NCBI GenBank assembly: GCA_030681645.1
Contig: JAUXRX010000011.1
Location: 33,176 to 97,175, forward strand
Source: Archangium sp.
GTDB lineage: Bacteria > Myxococcota > Myxococcia > Myxococcales > Myxococcaceae
Length of the DNA: 64,000 bases
Direction of reading: 5' to 3'
Part shown: piece by piece, positions 11,900 to 20,244 of the stretch
Numbering within the stretch: position 1 is the first letter of the stretch
How the letters are laid out: each line of letters starts with the position of its first letter
Notes under the pieces: model-generated
The model's database searches: none
The model's input: the letters and a program-made list of their open reading frames with translations, nothing else
What the model was told of the DNA's origin: nothing
Position numbers and translations under genes: made by a program

Positions 11900-13111
11900 A
11901 TGAAACTGAACGTCCTGTTGTTGGAAGGCATCCACGCCGTCGCCGAGTCGGCGCTGGTCGAGGCAGGTCACAACGTGCGCCGCGTGGGCGGGGCGCTCAA
12001 GGAAGACCAGCTGATCGAGCAGCTCGAGGGCGTGCACTTCCTGGGCATTCGCTCGAAGACGAACGTGACCAAGCGCGTGCTCGACGCCCCCTCGGCGAAG
12101 AGCCTGCTCTCGATCGGCGCCTTCTGCATCGGCACCAACCAGGTCGCGCTCGAGCACGCCATGCGCAAGGGCATCTGCGTGTTCAACGCGCCGTTCTCGA
12201 ACACGCGCAGCGTCGCCGAGCTGGTGATCTCGGAGATCGTCGCGCTCAGCCGCGAGCTGGGCGATCGCGTCCAGGAGATGCACCAGGGCGTGTGGCGGAA
12301 GACGGCGTCAGGCAGCCGCGAGGTGCGCGGCAAGACGCTGGGGGTGGTCGGCTACGGCCACATCGGCACGCAGGTGGGGATCCTCGCGGAGTTCTTCGGC
12401 ATGCGCGTGCTGTTCTACGACGTCGCCGCGAAGCTCCCCCTGGGCAACGCGCAGGTGGTGGGCGCGCTCGACACGCTGCTGGCCGAGGCTGACTTCGTCA
12501 CCCTGCACGTGCCCGAGACGCCGCAGACGAAGCTGATGATCGGCGCCGCCCAGCTGGCGCAGATGAAGAAGGGCGCGTGCCTGATCAACGCCAGCCGCGG
12601 CACGGTGGTGGACATCGACGCGCTCGCCGACGCGCTCAAGCGCGAGCACCTGCACGGGGCGGCCGTCGACGTGTACCCGGAAGAGCCCGAGTCGAGCGAC
12701 ACCAAGGGGTTCAAGACCCCGCTGCAGGGGCTGCACAACGTCATCCTCACCCCGCACATCGGCGGCTCGACGATGGAAGCGCAGGAGAACATCGGGCGCG
12801 AGGTCGCCGCCAGCCTGGCCCGCTACGCCGAGCTCGGCACCACCACCTCGTCGGTGAACTTCCCCCACTGCGAGCTGGGCGTGACCCCCGGCACCTGGCG
12901 CCTCTCGCACGTGCACCAGAACGTGCCCGGCGTGCTGCGTGACGTGAACCGCGTCATCGGCGACGCCGGCGCGAACATTCACTCGCAGCTGCTGTCGACG
13001 AACTCCGACATCGGGTACCTGATGATCGATCTCGACTCCGACGTGGCGTCGCAGGTGGTCGAGGGCCTGAAGAAGCTGCCCACCACCATCCAGGCGCGCT
13101 CCCTGGTCTGA
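11900..13111 (+). CDS. serA: D-3-phosphoglycerate dehydrogenase
   Basis: The 403-residue product has the length of E. coli-type SerA. It oxidises 3-phosphoglycerate to 3-phosphohydroxypyruvate with NAD, the first step of serine synthesis. The nucleotide-binding motif GVVGYGHIGTQVG lies near residues 150-162, the catalytic Arg region is in NASRGTVVD, the Glu is in DVYPEEP, and the His is in TPHIGGST. The C-terminal ACT domain (about 330-403) contains VPGVLRDVN and is the serine feedback site in the family. The ATG at 11900 matches the family N-terminus. The stop TGA shares its A with the next start codon. Confidence 0.95.
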   Translation: MKLNVLLLEGIHAVAESALVEAGHNVRRVGGALKEDQLIEQLEGVHFLGIRSKTNVTKRVLDAPSAKSLLSIGAFCIGTNQVALEHAMRKGICVFNAPFSNTRSVAELVISEIVALSRELGDRVQEMHQGVWRKTASGSREVRGKTLGVVGYGHIGTQVGILAEFFGMRVLFYDVAAKLPLGNAQVVGALDTLLAEADFVTLHVPETPQTKLMIGAAQLAQMKKGACLINASRGTVVDIDALADALKREHLHGAAVDVYPEEPESSDTKGFKTPLQGLHNVILTPHIGGSTMEAQENIGREVAASLARYAELGTTTSSVNFPHCELGVTPGTWRLSHVHQNVPGVLRDVNRVIGDAGANIHSQLLSTNSDIGYLMIDLDSDVASQVVEGLKKLPTTIQARSLV

Positions 13112-13926
13112 TGGTCCCCGGTGAAGAGGAGCTCGCCGTCGCCGACGCGCGAGAGGACAAGGCACGGCGCGGCCGGATCGCGCTGATGCTGGGCGTCGCG
13201 GTGGTGCTGGCGTCGTTCCTGGTGCGCCAGCCCCTCCTCGGGGGCCTGCCCGGGTACGCCTGGTCGACCTCGCTGATGGTGGGCGCGCTGGTGCTCGCCT
13301 GGCAGTCCGGGGTGATCGGCCGCGCCCACGCGATGTTGAGGCTGGGCGCGATCCGCCGTGGCGGCCTGGCCGCGACCGCGAAGCTCAACGCGGGTGACGT
13401 GGCCGGAGCCCGCGAGGGCTTCGCGGCGCTCCTCCACACCGCGCGGCCGCTGGGCGCCTTCCACGCCGTGCACGTGCTCATGTACGGCGTCACCCGCTAC
13501 TTCGAAGGTGAGACGAAGGAAGGGTTGAAGCTCGTCTCCCGGGCCCTGGGCTCAGGGTGGCTCGATCTGAGGCACACCGTGTCGGTGAAGGAATCGGCGG
13601 AGACCTGGCGGATCCTCATGCTGCTCGACCTCGGCGACCTCGCGGAGGCGCGCCGCCGCGTCGATGCCACGCGCAAGGGCACGCTCGCCCTCGCCGCGCT
13701 CGCGGTGAGCGCCCACGAAGGGAAGTGGGACGAGGTGCTGCAGGACGCAGAGCGCACGCTCGCCGACGCGCAGTTCCAGAAGGCGGGCAAGCCTGCGGTC
13801 GCGTTGCTGGGGCTGTACGCGGCGAAGCAGCTGGGGCGCGAACGGAGCCCCTTCCAGAAGTACCTGGCCGAGTCGCCGCCCGGCCCCCTGCAGCTCAAGA
13901 ACCCCGCGCTGCGGAAGTTCTTCTAA
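13111..13926 (+). CDS. Membrane-anchored TPR-like protein coupled to serA
   Basis: A 271-residue protein with a charged N-terminus, two hydrophobic segments (about 23-42 and 50-68) and a helical C-terminal part with TPR-like pairs (KLNAGDVAGAREGFAALLHTARPL, DLGDLAEARRRVDA). It looks like an inner-membrane scaffold with a soluble helical domain. Function not recognised. The start overlaps the serA stop (TGATG), so translation is probably coupled. A large family A hairpin follows. Confidence 0.8.
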   Translation: MVPGEEELAVADAREDKARRGRIALMLGVAVVLASFLVRQPLLGGLPGYAWSTSLMVGALVLAWQSGVIGRAHAMLRLGAIRRGGLAATAKLNAGDVAGAREGFAALLHTARPLGAFHAVHVLMYGVTRYFEGETKEGLKLVSRALGSGWLDLRHTVSVKESAETWRILMLLDLGDLAEARRRVDATRKGTLALAALAVSAHEGKWDEVLQDAERTLADAQFQKAGKPAVALLGLYAAKQLGRERSPFQKYLAESPPGPLQLKNPALRKFF

Positions 13927-13935
13927 GACCCCGAA

Positions 13936-14009
13936 CCGTTCACCCCGAGCGGAGTCGAGGGGCCACTTCAGTGAGCGCCCGTCCCTCGACGCCGCTCGGG
14001 ATGAACGGT
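13936..14009. repeat. Family A repeat, long hairpin between convergent genes
   Basis: Arms of about 26 nt (13936-13962 and 13983-14009) are near-perfect inverted repeats, CCGTTCACCCCGAGCGGAGT against its complement, around a 20-nt loop. It sits between two convergent stops (13926 and 14015) and could act as a bidirectional terminator. Confidence 0.8.
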
Positions 14010-14014
14010 GACGG

Positions 14015-15979
14015 CTAGAAGCCCAGCTCGAAGGTGGAATGGGCGCGGAACTCGGGGCTGAGCCGAACCGCCCAGGCCGCCTCGGCGAGGCACTCGCTCA
14101 TCGCCTCCGTCTGGGCCGTGACCGCGACGTCGACGACCTCGTCGGCGGTGGCCTCGAGGCGAAGGTGGGCGCGCTGTTCGCCGAACCGCTGCGCGCAGGC
14201 CGCCACGCCGGGGTCCAGCAGCGCGCGGAGCAACGCCTCGAAGTCGGGTGAGCGCCCCACGCGGCCCCAGCCACAGCTGGTCGAGCCACCGCAGCCACTG
14301 CAGCCGAAGCCGCGCATGCCCAGCCCGCCGCTGCCGATCTCGAGCTGGCCGACGGTCGACGGGGCCGCGTCGGGCGGCACGGCCAGGTACGAGGTGACGG
14401 GGCTGACGGCGTGGGAGACGAACGCCACGGTGCGCAGCTCGTCGTCGCTGAGCTGGCCGCGCACGTCGTCGTCGCCCACCGCGATGCCGGGCAGCCGGTT
14501 CGCGAGGCCCGGGTCGATGGTCACCACCCGGCGGTACTCGCGCGCCCAGATCTTCCCGGTGAGGGTGAGCTCCGCGGGCGGCTGGGCGCTGAGCGCCGTT
14601 TGCCGCACGGCCGAGCCTTCCCGCAGCGTCGAGTCGACGGACAGCGCCTCGTCGAGACCTGCTGCCTCGACCGCGAAGGAGTCGATGCGGATCGGGCGAA
14701 CCAGGCCCAGCAGGGTGTCGGCCGAGAGCACCGGATTCTCCGCGTGACCGTCCACCCGCAGGAAGATGCCCCCGTGCGCCGCGGCGATGGGCGAGAGCGG
14801 GGCGTCGTCATCGCGCCGCTCGTCCAGCTCGGCGCCGTACGCCTCGCCGCGCGCCACCACGTGCACCACGGTGTCCCGCGGCGCCGCCCTCAGCACGCTC
14901 ACCGTCTCGTCGTTGGAGAACGCGTGGCGGAGCTGTTCATCGGTGAAGAGCACCACCCGCCCGGTCCCCCCCACCTGCGCGAGGGCCTGCGCGGCCAGCC
15001 CCGCCCCCCGCTCGAGGTTGGAGCCGTTGCCGGGCACCAGCCGCTCGGCCGGCGTGGCGGCGAGCAGCCGCGCCACGTCAGCGGCGGCGACGAAGCGGCC
15101 GAAGAGGCGCTCGGCGAAGCGGCGGTAGATGACGATCTCCACCTGCGCGTCGCGCGCGTTCTCGAGGTAGGGCGCGATCAGCTCAAGCTGCGCGGCGATG
15201 CCCGCGGCGCCCTCACTGTGGGACGCGTCGACCACGAAGACCACGTTGGGGCGCACCGGCGCCCGCTCGAGCTCGGCGGCGGCGTCGATCTCGAGGCGCC
15301 AGAGCGTGCGATCGGTGTCGATGGGAAACGTGGCCCAGCGCACGTCGGCCACGTCGCGGGGCGACCACGGCTGGCGCAGGCGCAGGGTGGTGCTCTCGCC
15401 TTCACCCTCTTCGTCGAGGACCTCGGTCAGCGCGGCGGAGCCCAGCTCGAACTGCGGGGGCAGCCAGCCGTCGACCGGGTCTTCGCGGGGGAGATCGAAG
15501 TGCAGCTCGCCCGAGTCGTACTCAGGTGAAAGCTCGACGTCGTACTCGACGTCGACGGTCGCACCCGGAGCGAGCCCGAACAGGTCGAGGTCGAGGCCGC
15601 CAGACCAGGACCACTGCAGCATGCCCAGCGTCGAGGGCGCTGCGTTGCCGGGGCTGGTGAGCAGGTCCCACCGGGCGGCCGCGTCTTCGCTGCTGGTGAG
15701 CGTGCCCGGTTCGGGCCAGCGGCCGTTGGTGCCGACTCGCAGGGAGGTGGCGATGGCGCCGTCGGGCAACGCGAGGTGGCGGTTGAGCGCCTGGAACCCG
15801 GGGCTGTCGTTGCGGAGCTGCCGCTTCACCTTGAGCCGCGCCGCGCCGGTGTCGAAGCGCACCGCGACCGTGTGGGAGACTTCGTTGACGTTCGCGTTCC
15901 CGCGCGGCTGCAGCCCGGCGAGGTCCTCGGGTGAACAGGCGGCGAGCCAGAGGACCGTGAAGGGGGCGAGCTTGCGCAT
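14015..15979 (-). CDS. VIT/von Willebrand factor A lipoprotein with Cys-Gly-rich segment
   Basis: A 654-residue lipoprotein; the signal peptide ends in the lipobox LAAC (Cys15). The N-terminal beta domain (about 30-230) resembles the VIT domain that precedes vWA in inter-alpha-trypsin-inhibitor-like proteins. The vWA domain has an intact metal-binding DxSxS motif at D251 (DASHSEG). Near residues 555-575 is a Cys-Gly-rich stretch, GCSGCGGSTSCGWG. The last 70 residues, with two cysteines, resemble the AgmX/PglI C-terminal domain of myxobacterial envelope and gliding proteins; this is my inference. It probably binds protein partners at the outer membrane. The third gene of a minus-strand run sixA-cyaY-this gene. 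Confidence 0.82.
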   Translation of the reverse strand: MRKLAPFTVLWLAACSPEDLAGLQPRGNANVNEVSHTVAVRFDTGAARLKVKRQLRNDSPGFQALNRHLALPDGAIATSLRVGTNGRWPEPGTLTSSEDAAARWDLLTSPGNAAPSTLGMLQWSWSGGLDLDLFGLAPGATVDVEYDVELSPEYDSGELHFDLPREDPVDGWLPPQFELGSAALTEVLDEEGEGESTTLRLRQPWSPRDVADVRWATFPIDTDRTLWRLEIDAAAELERAPVRPNVVFVVDASHSEGAAGIAAQLELIAPYLENARDAQVEIVIYRRFAERLFGRFVAAADVARLLAATPAERLVPGNGSNLERGAGLAAQALAQVGGTGRVVLFTDEQLRHAFSNDETVSVLRAAPRDTVVHVVARGEAYGAELDERRDDDAPLSPIAAAHGGIFLRVDGHAENPVLSADTLLGLVRPIRIDSFAVEAAGLDEALSVDSTLREGSAVRQTALSAQPPAELTLTGKIWAREYRRVVTIDPGLANRLPGIAVGDDDVRGQLSDDELRTVAFVSHAVSPVTSYLAVPPDAAPSTVGQLEIGSGGLGMRGFGCSGCGGSTSCGWGRVGRSPDFEALLRALLDPGVAACAQRFGEQRAHLRLEATADEVVDVAVTAQTEAMSECLAEAAWAVRLSPEFRAHSTFELGF

Positions 15980-16014
15980 GAGCCCCCGACACCACGCGCC
16001 TTTGGAACGTTCCT

Positions 16015-16332
16015 TCAGAGGGTGATGGTCACGCCCGAGGCGTCACGCACACACTCTGCGACCCAGGCGCCCAGCTCGAGGCCCTTGCCCTTGTCGTCCA
16101 TCCACCGGCCGTCGTCGGCCCGCGAGAAGTGAACGCCGGCGCTCTTGCCCGCGACCCAGATCTGGTCGACCGCGCGCTGGGTGTTGACGATCACCTTGGT
16201 GCCGCTCTTCGTGGCGGTGATGGTGACCATGTCGCCCGTCGCGTCGCACTCGAGCAGGTCGGGGTCGACGCCGTCGACCGCGGCCACCAGGCGCTTGAAG
16301 AACGAGGAGACAGAGCCCGCGTAGTCGATCAT
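16015..16332 (-). CDS. cyaY: Frataxin-like iron-binding protein CyaY
   Basis: The 105 residues match the short single-domain frataxin family. The core TKVIVNTQRAVDQIWVAGKS followed by GVHFSRADDGRWMDD is diagnostic. Acidic residues in the first helix (DGVDPDLLECD) would bind iron. CyaY regulates iron delivery to IscS during Fe-S cluster assembly. The ATG at 16332 follows AGGAGG closely and is preferred over the upstream GTG at 16365. Confidence 0.87.
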   Translation of the reverse strand: MIDYAGSVSSFFKRLVAAVDGVDPDLLECDATGDMVTITATKSGTKVIVNTQRAVDQIWVAGKSAGVHFSRADDGRWMDDKGKGLELGAWVAECVRDASGVTITL

Positions 16333-16416
16333 GCGCCCTCCTACCGCTTCGGGAGCACTGACCACAGCTCCGCGAGGGGTCCGTCAACGAACTCTCGCCG
16401 AAGGAATCTAGATCGG

Positions 16417-16923
16417 TCAGGTGTTCTCGACGAGCGGCCCCTCGAAGATCGGCTGGCCGGGAGCGGCGTAGAAGATGAGCTTGCCCGCCGCGAGGTTGTC
16501 GTCAGGCCGCTCGATGCCGATCACCGTTCCGGGCTGCACCGGCTTCGGAAACGAGCCCAGCCCCAGGAAGTGTGCCGCGGTCGAGCCCATCGACGGCTGG
16601 TGACCGACCAGCACGATGGTCTCGCCCAGCCGATCTGCCAGCAGGCCTTCGATCGCGCCCACCGGGCCGTCGGGGAAGAGGGTGCGGTTGGCGCGCATGG
16701 GGCCCTCGTACTGGAGCGCCTGGGCCAGCAGCGTGGCGGTCTGCACCGCGCGCACGAGGGGGCTCATGAAGAGCAGGTTGGGCATGCCGATGCGGGCCGC
16801 CAGTGGGGCGAAGTGGCCTGGGAGCGCGAGCCGCGCGCGGGACGTCAGGGCCCGGGCCTCGTCTTCCAGACCTTCGGGGATGTCGGCGTCAGCGTCTCCG
16901 TGACGGACCAGAAAAACTCTCAC
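16417..16923 (-). CDS. sixA: Histidine phosphatase SixA-like
   Basis: A 168-residue phosphohistidine phosphatase-like protein. The catalytic motif R7-H8-G9 opens the sequence (FLVRHGDADAD), and the second histidine is in LVGHQPSM. SixA in E. coli removes phosphate from histidine phosphotransfer proteins; small family members may act on other phospho-substrates. No signal peptide, so cytoplasmic. It precedes cyaY by 84 bp on the same strand and is divergent from the lipoprotein at 16992. Confidence 0.85.
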   Translation of the reverse strand: MRVFLVRHGDADADIPEGLEDEARALTSRARLALPGHFAPLAARIGMPNLLFMSPLVRAVQTATLLAQALQYEGPMRANRTLFPDGPVGAIEGLLADRLGETIVLVGHQPSMGSTAAHFLGLGSFPKPVQPGTVIGIERPDDNLAAGKLIFYAAPGQPIFEGPLVENT

Positions 16924-16991
16924 CCCTCAGAGCCTGTCAGAAGCGTCACCCCGGCGCGACACCCTTGCGCAGGCACCCGCGCCCGCTCACC

Positions 16992-17561
16992 ATGCGCGCG
17001 ATGCGCTGGCTTGCGTTCTCCCTTCTTTTTCTCGGCTGTCAGAAGCCGGTGGGCCCGGTGGGGCGGGCCGATTCGGGCCCGGCGATCGCCGAGGTGGCCG
17101 ACGCGGGCCAGGTGGTCACCGAGGCCCGGCTCGACGCGTGGCTGCGCTGGCAGCAGGCCCTGGCTGCGCTCCCGCCCATCGGCCGGGCCGACGGCGGTTC
17201 GGAGCTCCGCGCCAGGGCCCGGCAGGAAGCCGTGCTTCTCGAACAGGCAGGCCTCACTTCTGACGAGGCCGACGCGATCGAGGCCGTGGTGGCCGCGGTG
17301 GTGGCCGAGCGCAACGTGGCGAAGCTGACCGGCGCCGACGCCTTGCAGCAGTTCCGCTCGGGGATGAAGCAGCTGGGCGGCGAGCAGCGGCTCAAGGCCG
17401 AGGCGGCGCTGGCCGATCTGCAGGTGAAGTCGACGCAGGGGTCGCTCGCCCCGATCGAGGAACAGCACGGTGTCGAGGCGGTGAGGGTGGTGTTGACCCG
17501 CGAGGCCGAAGTGACCAAGACGTGGGACGCGCTGCTCGAAGCGCGAGGAGACAAGAAATGA
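16992..17561 (+). CDS. Small lipoprotein coupled to acyl-CoA dehydrogenase
   Basis: A 189-residue protein with the signal MRAMRWLAFSLLFLGC (lipobox LFLGC) followed by an Asp/Ala-rich linker and a helical, Ala/Glu-rich body. No known domain. Its stop overlaps the start of the acyl-CoA dehydrogenase by 4 nt (ATGA), so the two are translated together; a functional tie is not obvious. Confidence 0.75.
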   Translation: MRAMRWLAFSLLFLGCQKPVGPVGRADSGPAIAEVADAGQVVTEARLDAWLRWQQALAALPPIGRADGGSELRARARQEAVLLEQAGLTSDEADAIEAVVAAVVAERNVAKLTGADALQQFRSGMKQLGGEQRLKAEAALADLQVKSTQGSLAPIEEQHGVEAVRVVLTREAEVTKTWDALLEARGDKK

Positions 17562-19210
17562 CCCGACGTGTGAGTTGGCTCGATTCAGAAGCGGCCCTCG
17601 GCCGGATCCTTTCCCGGCAGCTCGGCCCGGCCTTCGAGAAGGCGAAGCCCCGCCTGCAGCGCATGGGCGATCAGGCGGCCAACGAAGGCTCGGTCTGGGC
17701 CGCCGAGGCCGATCGCAACACGCCGAAGCTCGTCACTCACGACCGCACCGGCGAGCGCATCGACGAGATCGACTACCACCACAGCTACCGGAAGCTGCAG
17801 CAGCTCGGCTACGGCGGCGGGGTGGTGGCGGCCTCGTACGATCCCGCGCTGGCGGCCGAGCGCGGCGACGCCCCCAGGGCGCTCACCTTCGGCCTGGGGT
17901 ACCTCTTCGGCCAGGCCGAAGCGGGCCTCTACTGCCCCATCTGCATGACCGACGGCGCGGCGTACCTGCTCGCCAAGTTCGGCACGCCCGAGCTCAAGGC
18001 GCGTTTCCTGCCGAGGCTGGGCACCACGAACATGGACCAGGTCTTCACCGGCGCCATGTTCCTCACCGAGAAGCAGGGCGGCAGCGACGTGGGGCAGATC
18101 ACCTGCGTGGCGAAGGGCGGCAAGGGCGTGCCCGGCGAGGCGGTGCAGCTCTTCGGCGACAAGTGGTTCTGCTCGAACGTCGACGCCGACGTGATCATGA
18201 TCCTCGCGCGGCCCGAGAGCGCCGTGGCCGGCACGCGGGGCCTGGGGCTGTACGTGCTCCCGCGGCACCTCGAGAACGGCCAGCGCAACGCGTACAGGAT
18301 CAACCGCATCAAGGAGAAGCTCGGTGAGCGCAGCTTCCCCTCGGGCGAGGTCACGCTCGAGGGCGCGACCGCGTACCTGCTGGGTGGGCCGGGCGAAGGC
18401 TTTCACCAGATGACGGTGATGCTCAACCTGTCGCGGCTCTACAACGCGATCGCCTCGGTGGCGGTGATGCGCCGCGCGGTGGTCGAGTCGATCGCCTGGG
18501 CTGAGGACCGGGTGGCCTTCGGCAAGAAGGTGATCGATCACCCGCTGATGGCCGAGACCCTGATGGACATGGCCTGCGAGCAGCGCCTGGCGCTCAACTG
18601 GGCCTTCCGCGGGGTCAACCTGATGGACCGGCTCGAGGGCGGCCGCGCCACCGAAGAAGAGCGGCGCGCGCTGCGCATGCTCACGCCGTTGCTCAAGTAC
18701 GTGCTGGGCAAGCTCGCCGTGAGCATCTGCTCGGAGGGCGTCGAGGCGCTGGGCGGCAACGGCTACATCGAAGACTGGCCGCTGGCGCGCGTGCTGCGTG
18801 ACGCGCAGGTGCTGCCCATCTGGGAAGGCACGACCAACATCCTCGTGCTCGACACCTTCCGCGCGCTCCGCAAGGAGAGCGGCCACGAGGCGCTCTTCGC
18901 CGAGCTCACCCGCGGCATCTCGGAGTCGCCGGCCGACCTCCAGCCGCGCCTCACTGCGATGTTCGACGAGCTCAAGACCGCGCTCGGTGAGCTGGTGAGC
19001 GACGCGACCGGCGAGCACGCCTGGCGCGACTGGACTGATCGCGCCTCGTTCCTGTGGAACGTGACCAACTCGTTCTCGAAGTCGGTGGGCTACGGCACCG
19101 CCACCGATGAGCGCGCGGCGCGGCGGGTGTTCAGCAAGTACGCCCGCGCGACGCTGCTGCGAAAGGACCGTGCCAGCGCCGCCGAGGTGAGGGCGATCGC
19201 CTTCACCTGA
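17558..19210 (+). CDS. Acyl-CoA dehydrogenase family protein (AidB-like)
   Basis: A 550-residue flavoprotein of the long AidB type. FTGAMFLTEKQGGSDVGQ is the FAD/substrate-contacting signature, and ALGGNGYIEDWPLARVLRDA with PIWEGTTNILVL is typical of the AidB branch, which is associated with alkylation damage in E. coli. The N-terminal part, with GYLFGQAEAGLYCPICMTDG, also matches. It could instead be a fatty-acid enzyme acting on unusual acyl-CoAs. GAGGAG lies 8 nt before the ATG. It is coupled to the upstream lipoprotein and followed by a family B repeat. Confidence 0.88.
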   Translation: MTRRVSWLDSEAALGRILSRQLGPAFEKAKPRLQRMGDQAANEGSVWAAEADRNTPKLVTHDRTGERIDEIDYHHSYRKLQQLGYGGGVVAASYDPALAAERGDAPRALTFGLGYLFGQAEAGLYCPICMTDGAAYLLAKFGTPELKARFLPRLGTTNMDQVFTGAMFLTEKQGGSDVGQITCVAKGGKGVPGEAVQLFGDKWFCSNVDADVIMILARPESAVAGTRGLGLYVLPRHLENGQRNAYRINRIKEKLGERSFPSGEVTLEGATAYLLGGPGEGFHQMTVMLNLSRLYNAIASVAVMRRAVVESIAWAEDRVAFGKKVIDHPLMAETLMDMACEQRLALNWAFRGVNLMDRLEGGRATEEERRALRMLTPLLKYVLGKLAVSICSEGVEALGGNGYIEDWPLARVLRDAQVLPIWEGTTNILVLDTFRALRKESGHEALFAELTRGISESPADLQPRLTAMFDELKTALGELVSDATGEHAWRDWTDRASFLWNVTNSFSKSVGYGTATDERAARRVFSKYARATLLRKDRASAAEVRAIAFT

Positions 19211-19216
19211 AGACCT

Positions 19217-19256
19217 GTCTCCCTCTCCCCGCGGGGGGAGGGTCGGGGAGAGGGCT
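19217..19256. repeat. Family B repeat after acyl-CoA dehydrogenase
   Basis: CCCTCTCCCCGCGGGGGGAGGG forms a stem just after the stop at 19210, with a second GGGGAGAGGG arm. It is a terminator candidate. Confidence 0.7.
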
Positions 19257-19336
19257 GACGTCTCCGCGCACCCTCACCGCGACGTCCGAAGGTCCTGAAA
19301 CTTCTCCGCGGCTCGGCCGTTGCTAGGTCCCGAGCC

Positions 19337-19726
19337 ATGGAACTCCAGTTCTTCAACGCGCCCCAGAAGTCGCTCTGCTTCGTCTCTGCCGCTGAGCGTT
19401 CGATGGCGGCCTGGACGCGCGTCAAGGCGATGCACGCGCCGTGGTTGGTGGTGCTGGGCCCCGACGGCCAGGCCACCGGCGTGATGCCCGCCGAGTCCCT
19501 TCGGGACGCGATGCGGGCAGGTCCTCACGGCATCGTCGCGCAGCTGCCCTCTCGGGGGGCGGCGGTGCTGCCGCATCGCTCGAAGCTGTCCGAGGTGCTG
19601 CGGGCGCTCGAGAGCGCGGAGATCGAGGCCGTGCTGCTGGTCGAAGGTGACCTGGTCCACACGGTCGTCATGCGCGCTGACCTTTCAGATCTGAAAGTTC
19701 GCGGGCGGATCCGAAATCAATTCTGA
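19337..19726 (+). CDS. Small CBS-domain-like protein (first of a pair)
   Basis: The 129 residues resemble a degenerate CBS pair: a beta-alpha-beta unit, LVVLGPDGQATGVMPAESLRDAM, followed by LSEVLRALESAEIEAVLLVEGDLVHTVVMRADL. CBS domains bind adenosyl ligands or regulate partners; no catalytic domain is attached here. The next gene, 61 bp on, encodes a protein of the same size and layout. Confidence 0.6.
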   Translation: MELQFFNAPQKSLCFVSAAERSMAAWTRVKAMHAPWLVVLGPDGQATGVMPAESLRDAMRAGPHGIVAQLPSRGAAVLPHRSKLSEVLRALESAEIEAVLLVEGDLVHTVVMRADLSDLKVRGRIRNQF

Positions 19727-19787
19727 GTGTTTCCTGTAGTCAGAACGGTGACTTGCGGGCGGCCCGGAAGCTGCTTTCTCCCGGGGC

Positions 19788-20162
19788 ATGCTGACCACTG
19801 CCTCGACCTCCGCCGCTGTCGTCGTTGAATCGGCTCCGCTGTGGGTGGTTGCCGACATGGTGCAGGCGGGCCGCTACGACGTGGTGCTGGTGCTCGACGA
19901 GTCTCAGTCGGTGATGGGGCTGGTGCGCAGCGACGCGGTGCTCCGCCTCTCGCCGCGGCTCCCTGAAGCGCCCGTGCGCATGCTGCCGCTGCAGCGCGTG
20001 GTGGAAGTGAAGGACACGGTGACCCTCGACGAGGCGAGGCTGCTGCTCGAGGACGACGGCGTCGACGCGTTGTTGATCGAGAAGCCGATGCTGCAGGGCT
20101 GGATCGTGCTGCTGCGCGACGCGGTGATGGCTGAATCAGAGCCGCAGCTCTCGGTCGCGTAG
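19788..20162 (+). CDS. Small CBS-domain-like protein (second of a pair)
   Basis: The 124 residues repeat the layout of the previous gene: VVLVLDESQSVMGLVRSDAVLRL, then VTLDEARLLLEDDGVDALLIEKPMLQGWIVLLRDAV, as in CBS tandem units. The two proteins may be diverged paralogues that pair with each other. A family A hairpin separates it from the convergent pbpC gene. Confidence 0.6.
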   Translation: MLTTASTSAAVVVESAPLWVVADMVQAGRYDVVLVLDESQSVMGLVRSDAVLRLSPRLPEAPVRMLPLQRVVEVKDTVTLDEARLLLEDDGVDALLIEKPMLQGWIVLLRDAVMAESEPQLSVA

Positions 20163-20176
20163 CACCTCGACACGCT

Positions 20177-20243
20177 GATTCACCCCGAGCGGAGTCGAGC
20201 GTCTTCCTGCGCGCCCATCCCTCGACTCCGCTGAACGGTGATG
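20177..20243. repeat. Family A repeat between convergent genes
   Basis: ATTCACCCCGAGCGGAGTCG and a shortened inverse arm CCCTCGACTCCGCTGAACGG flank a 19-nt loop, between the stops at 20162 and 20245. Confidence 0.75.
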
Positions 20244-20244
20244 G

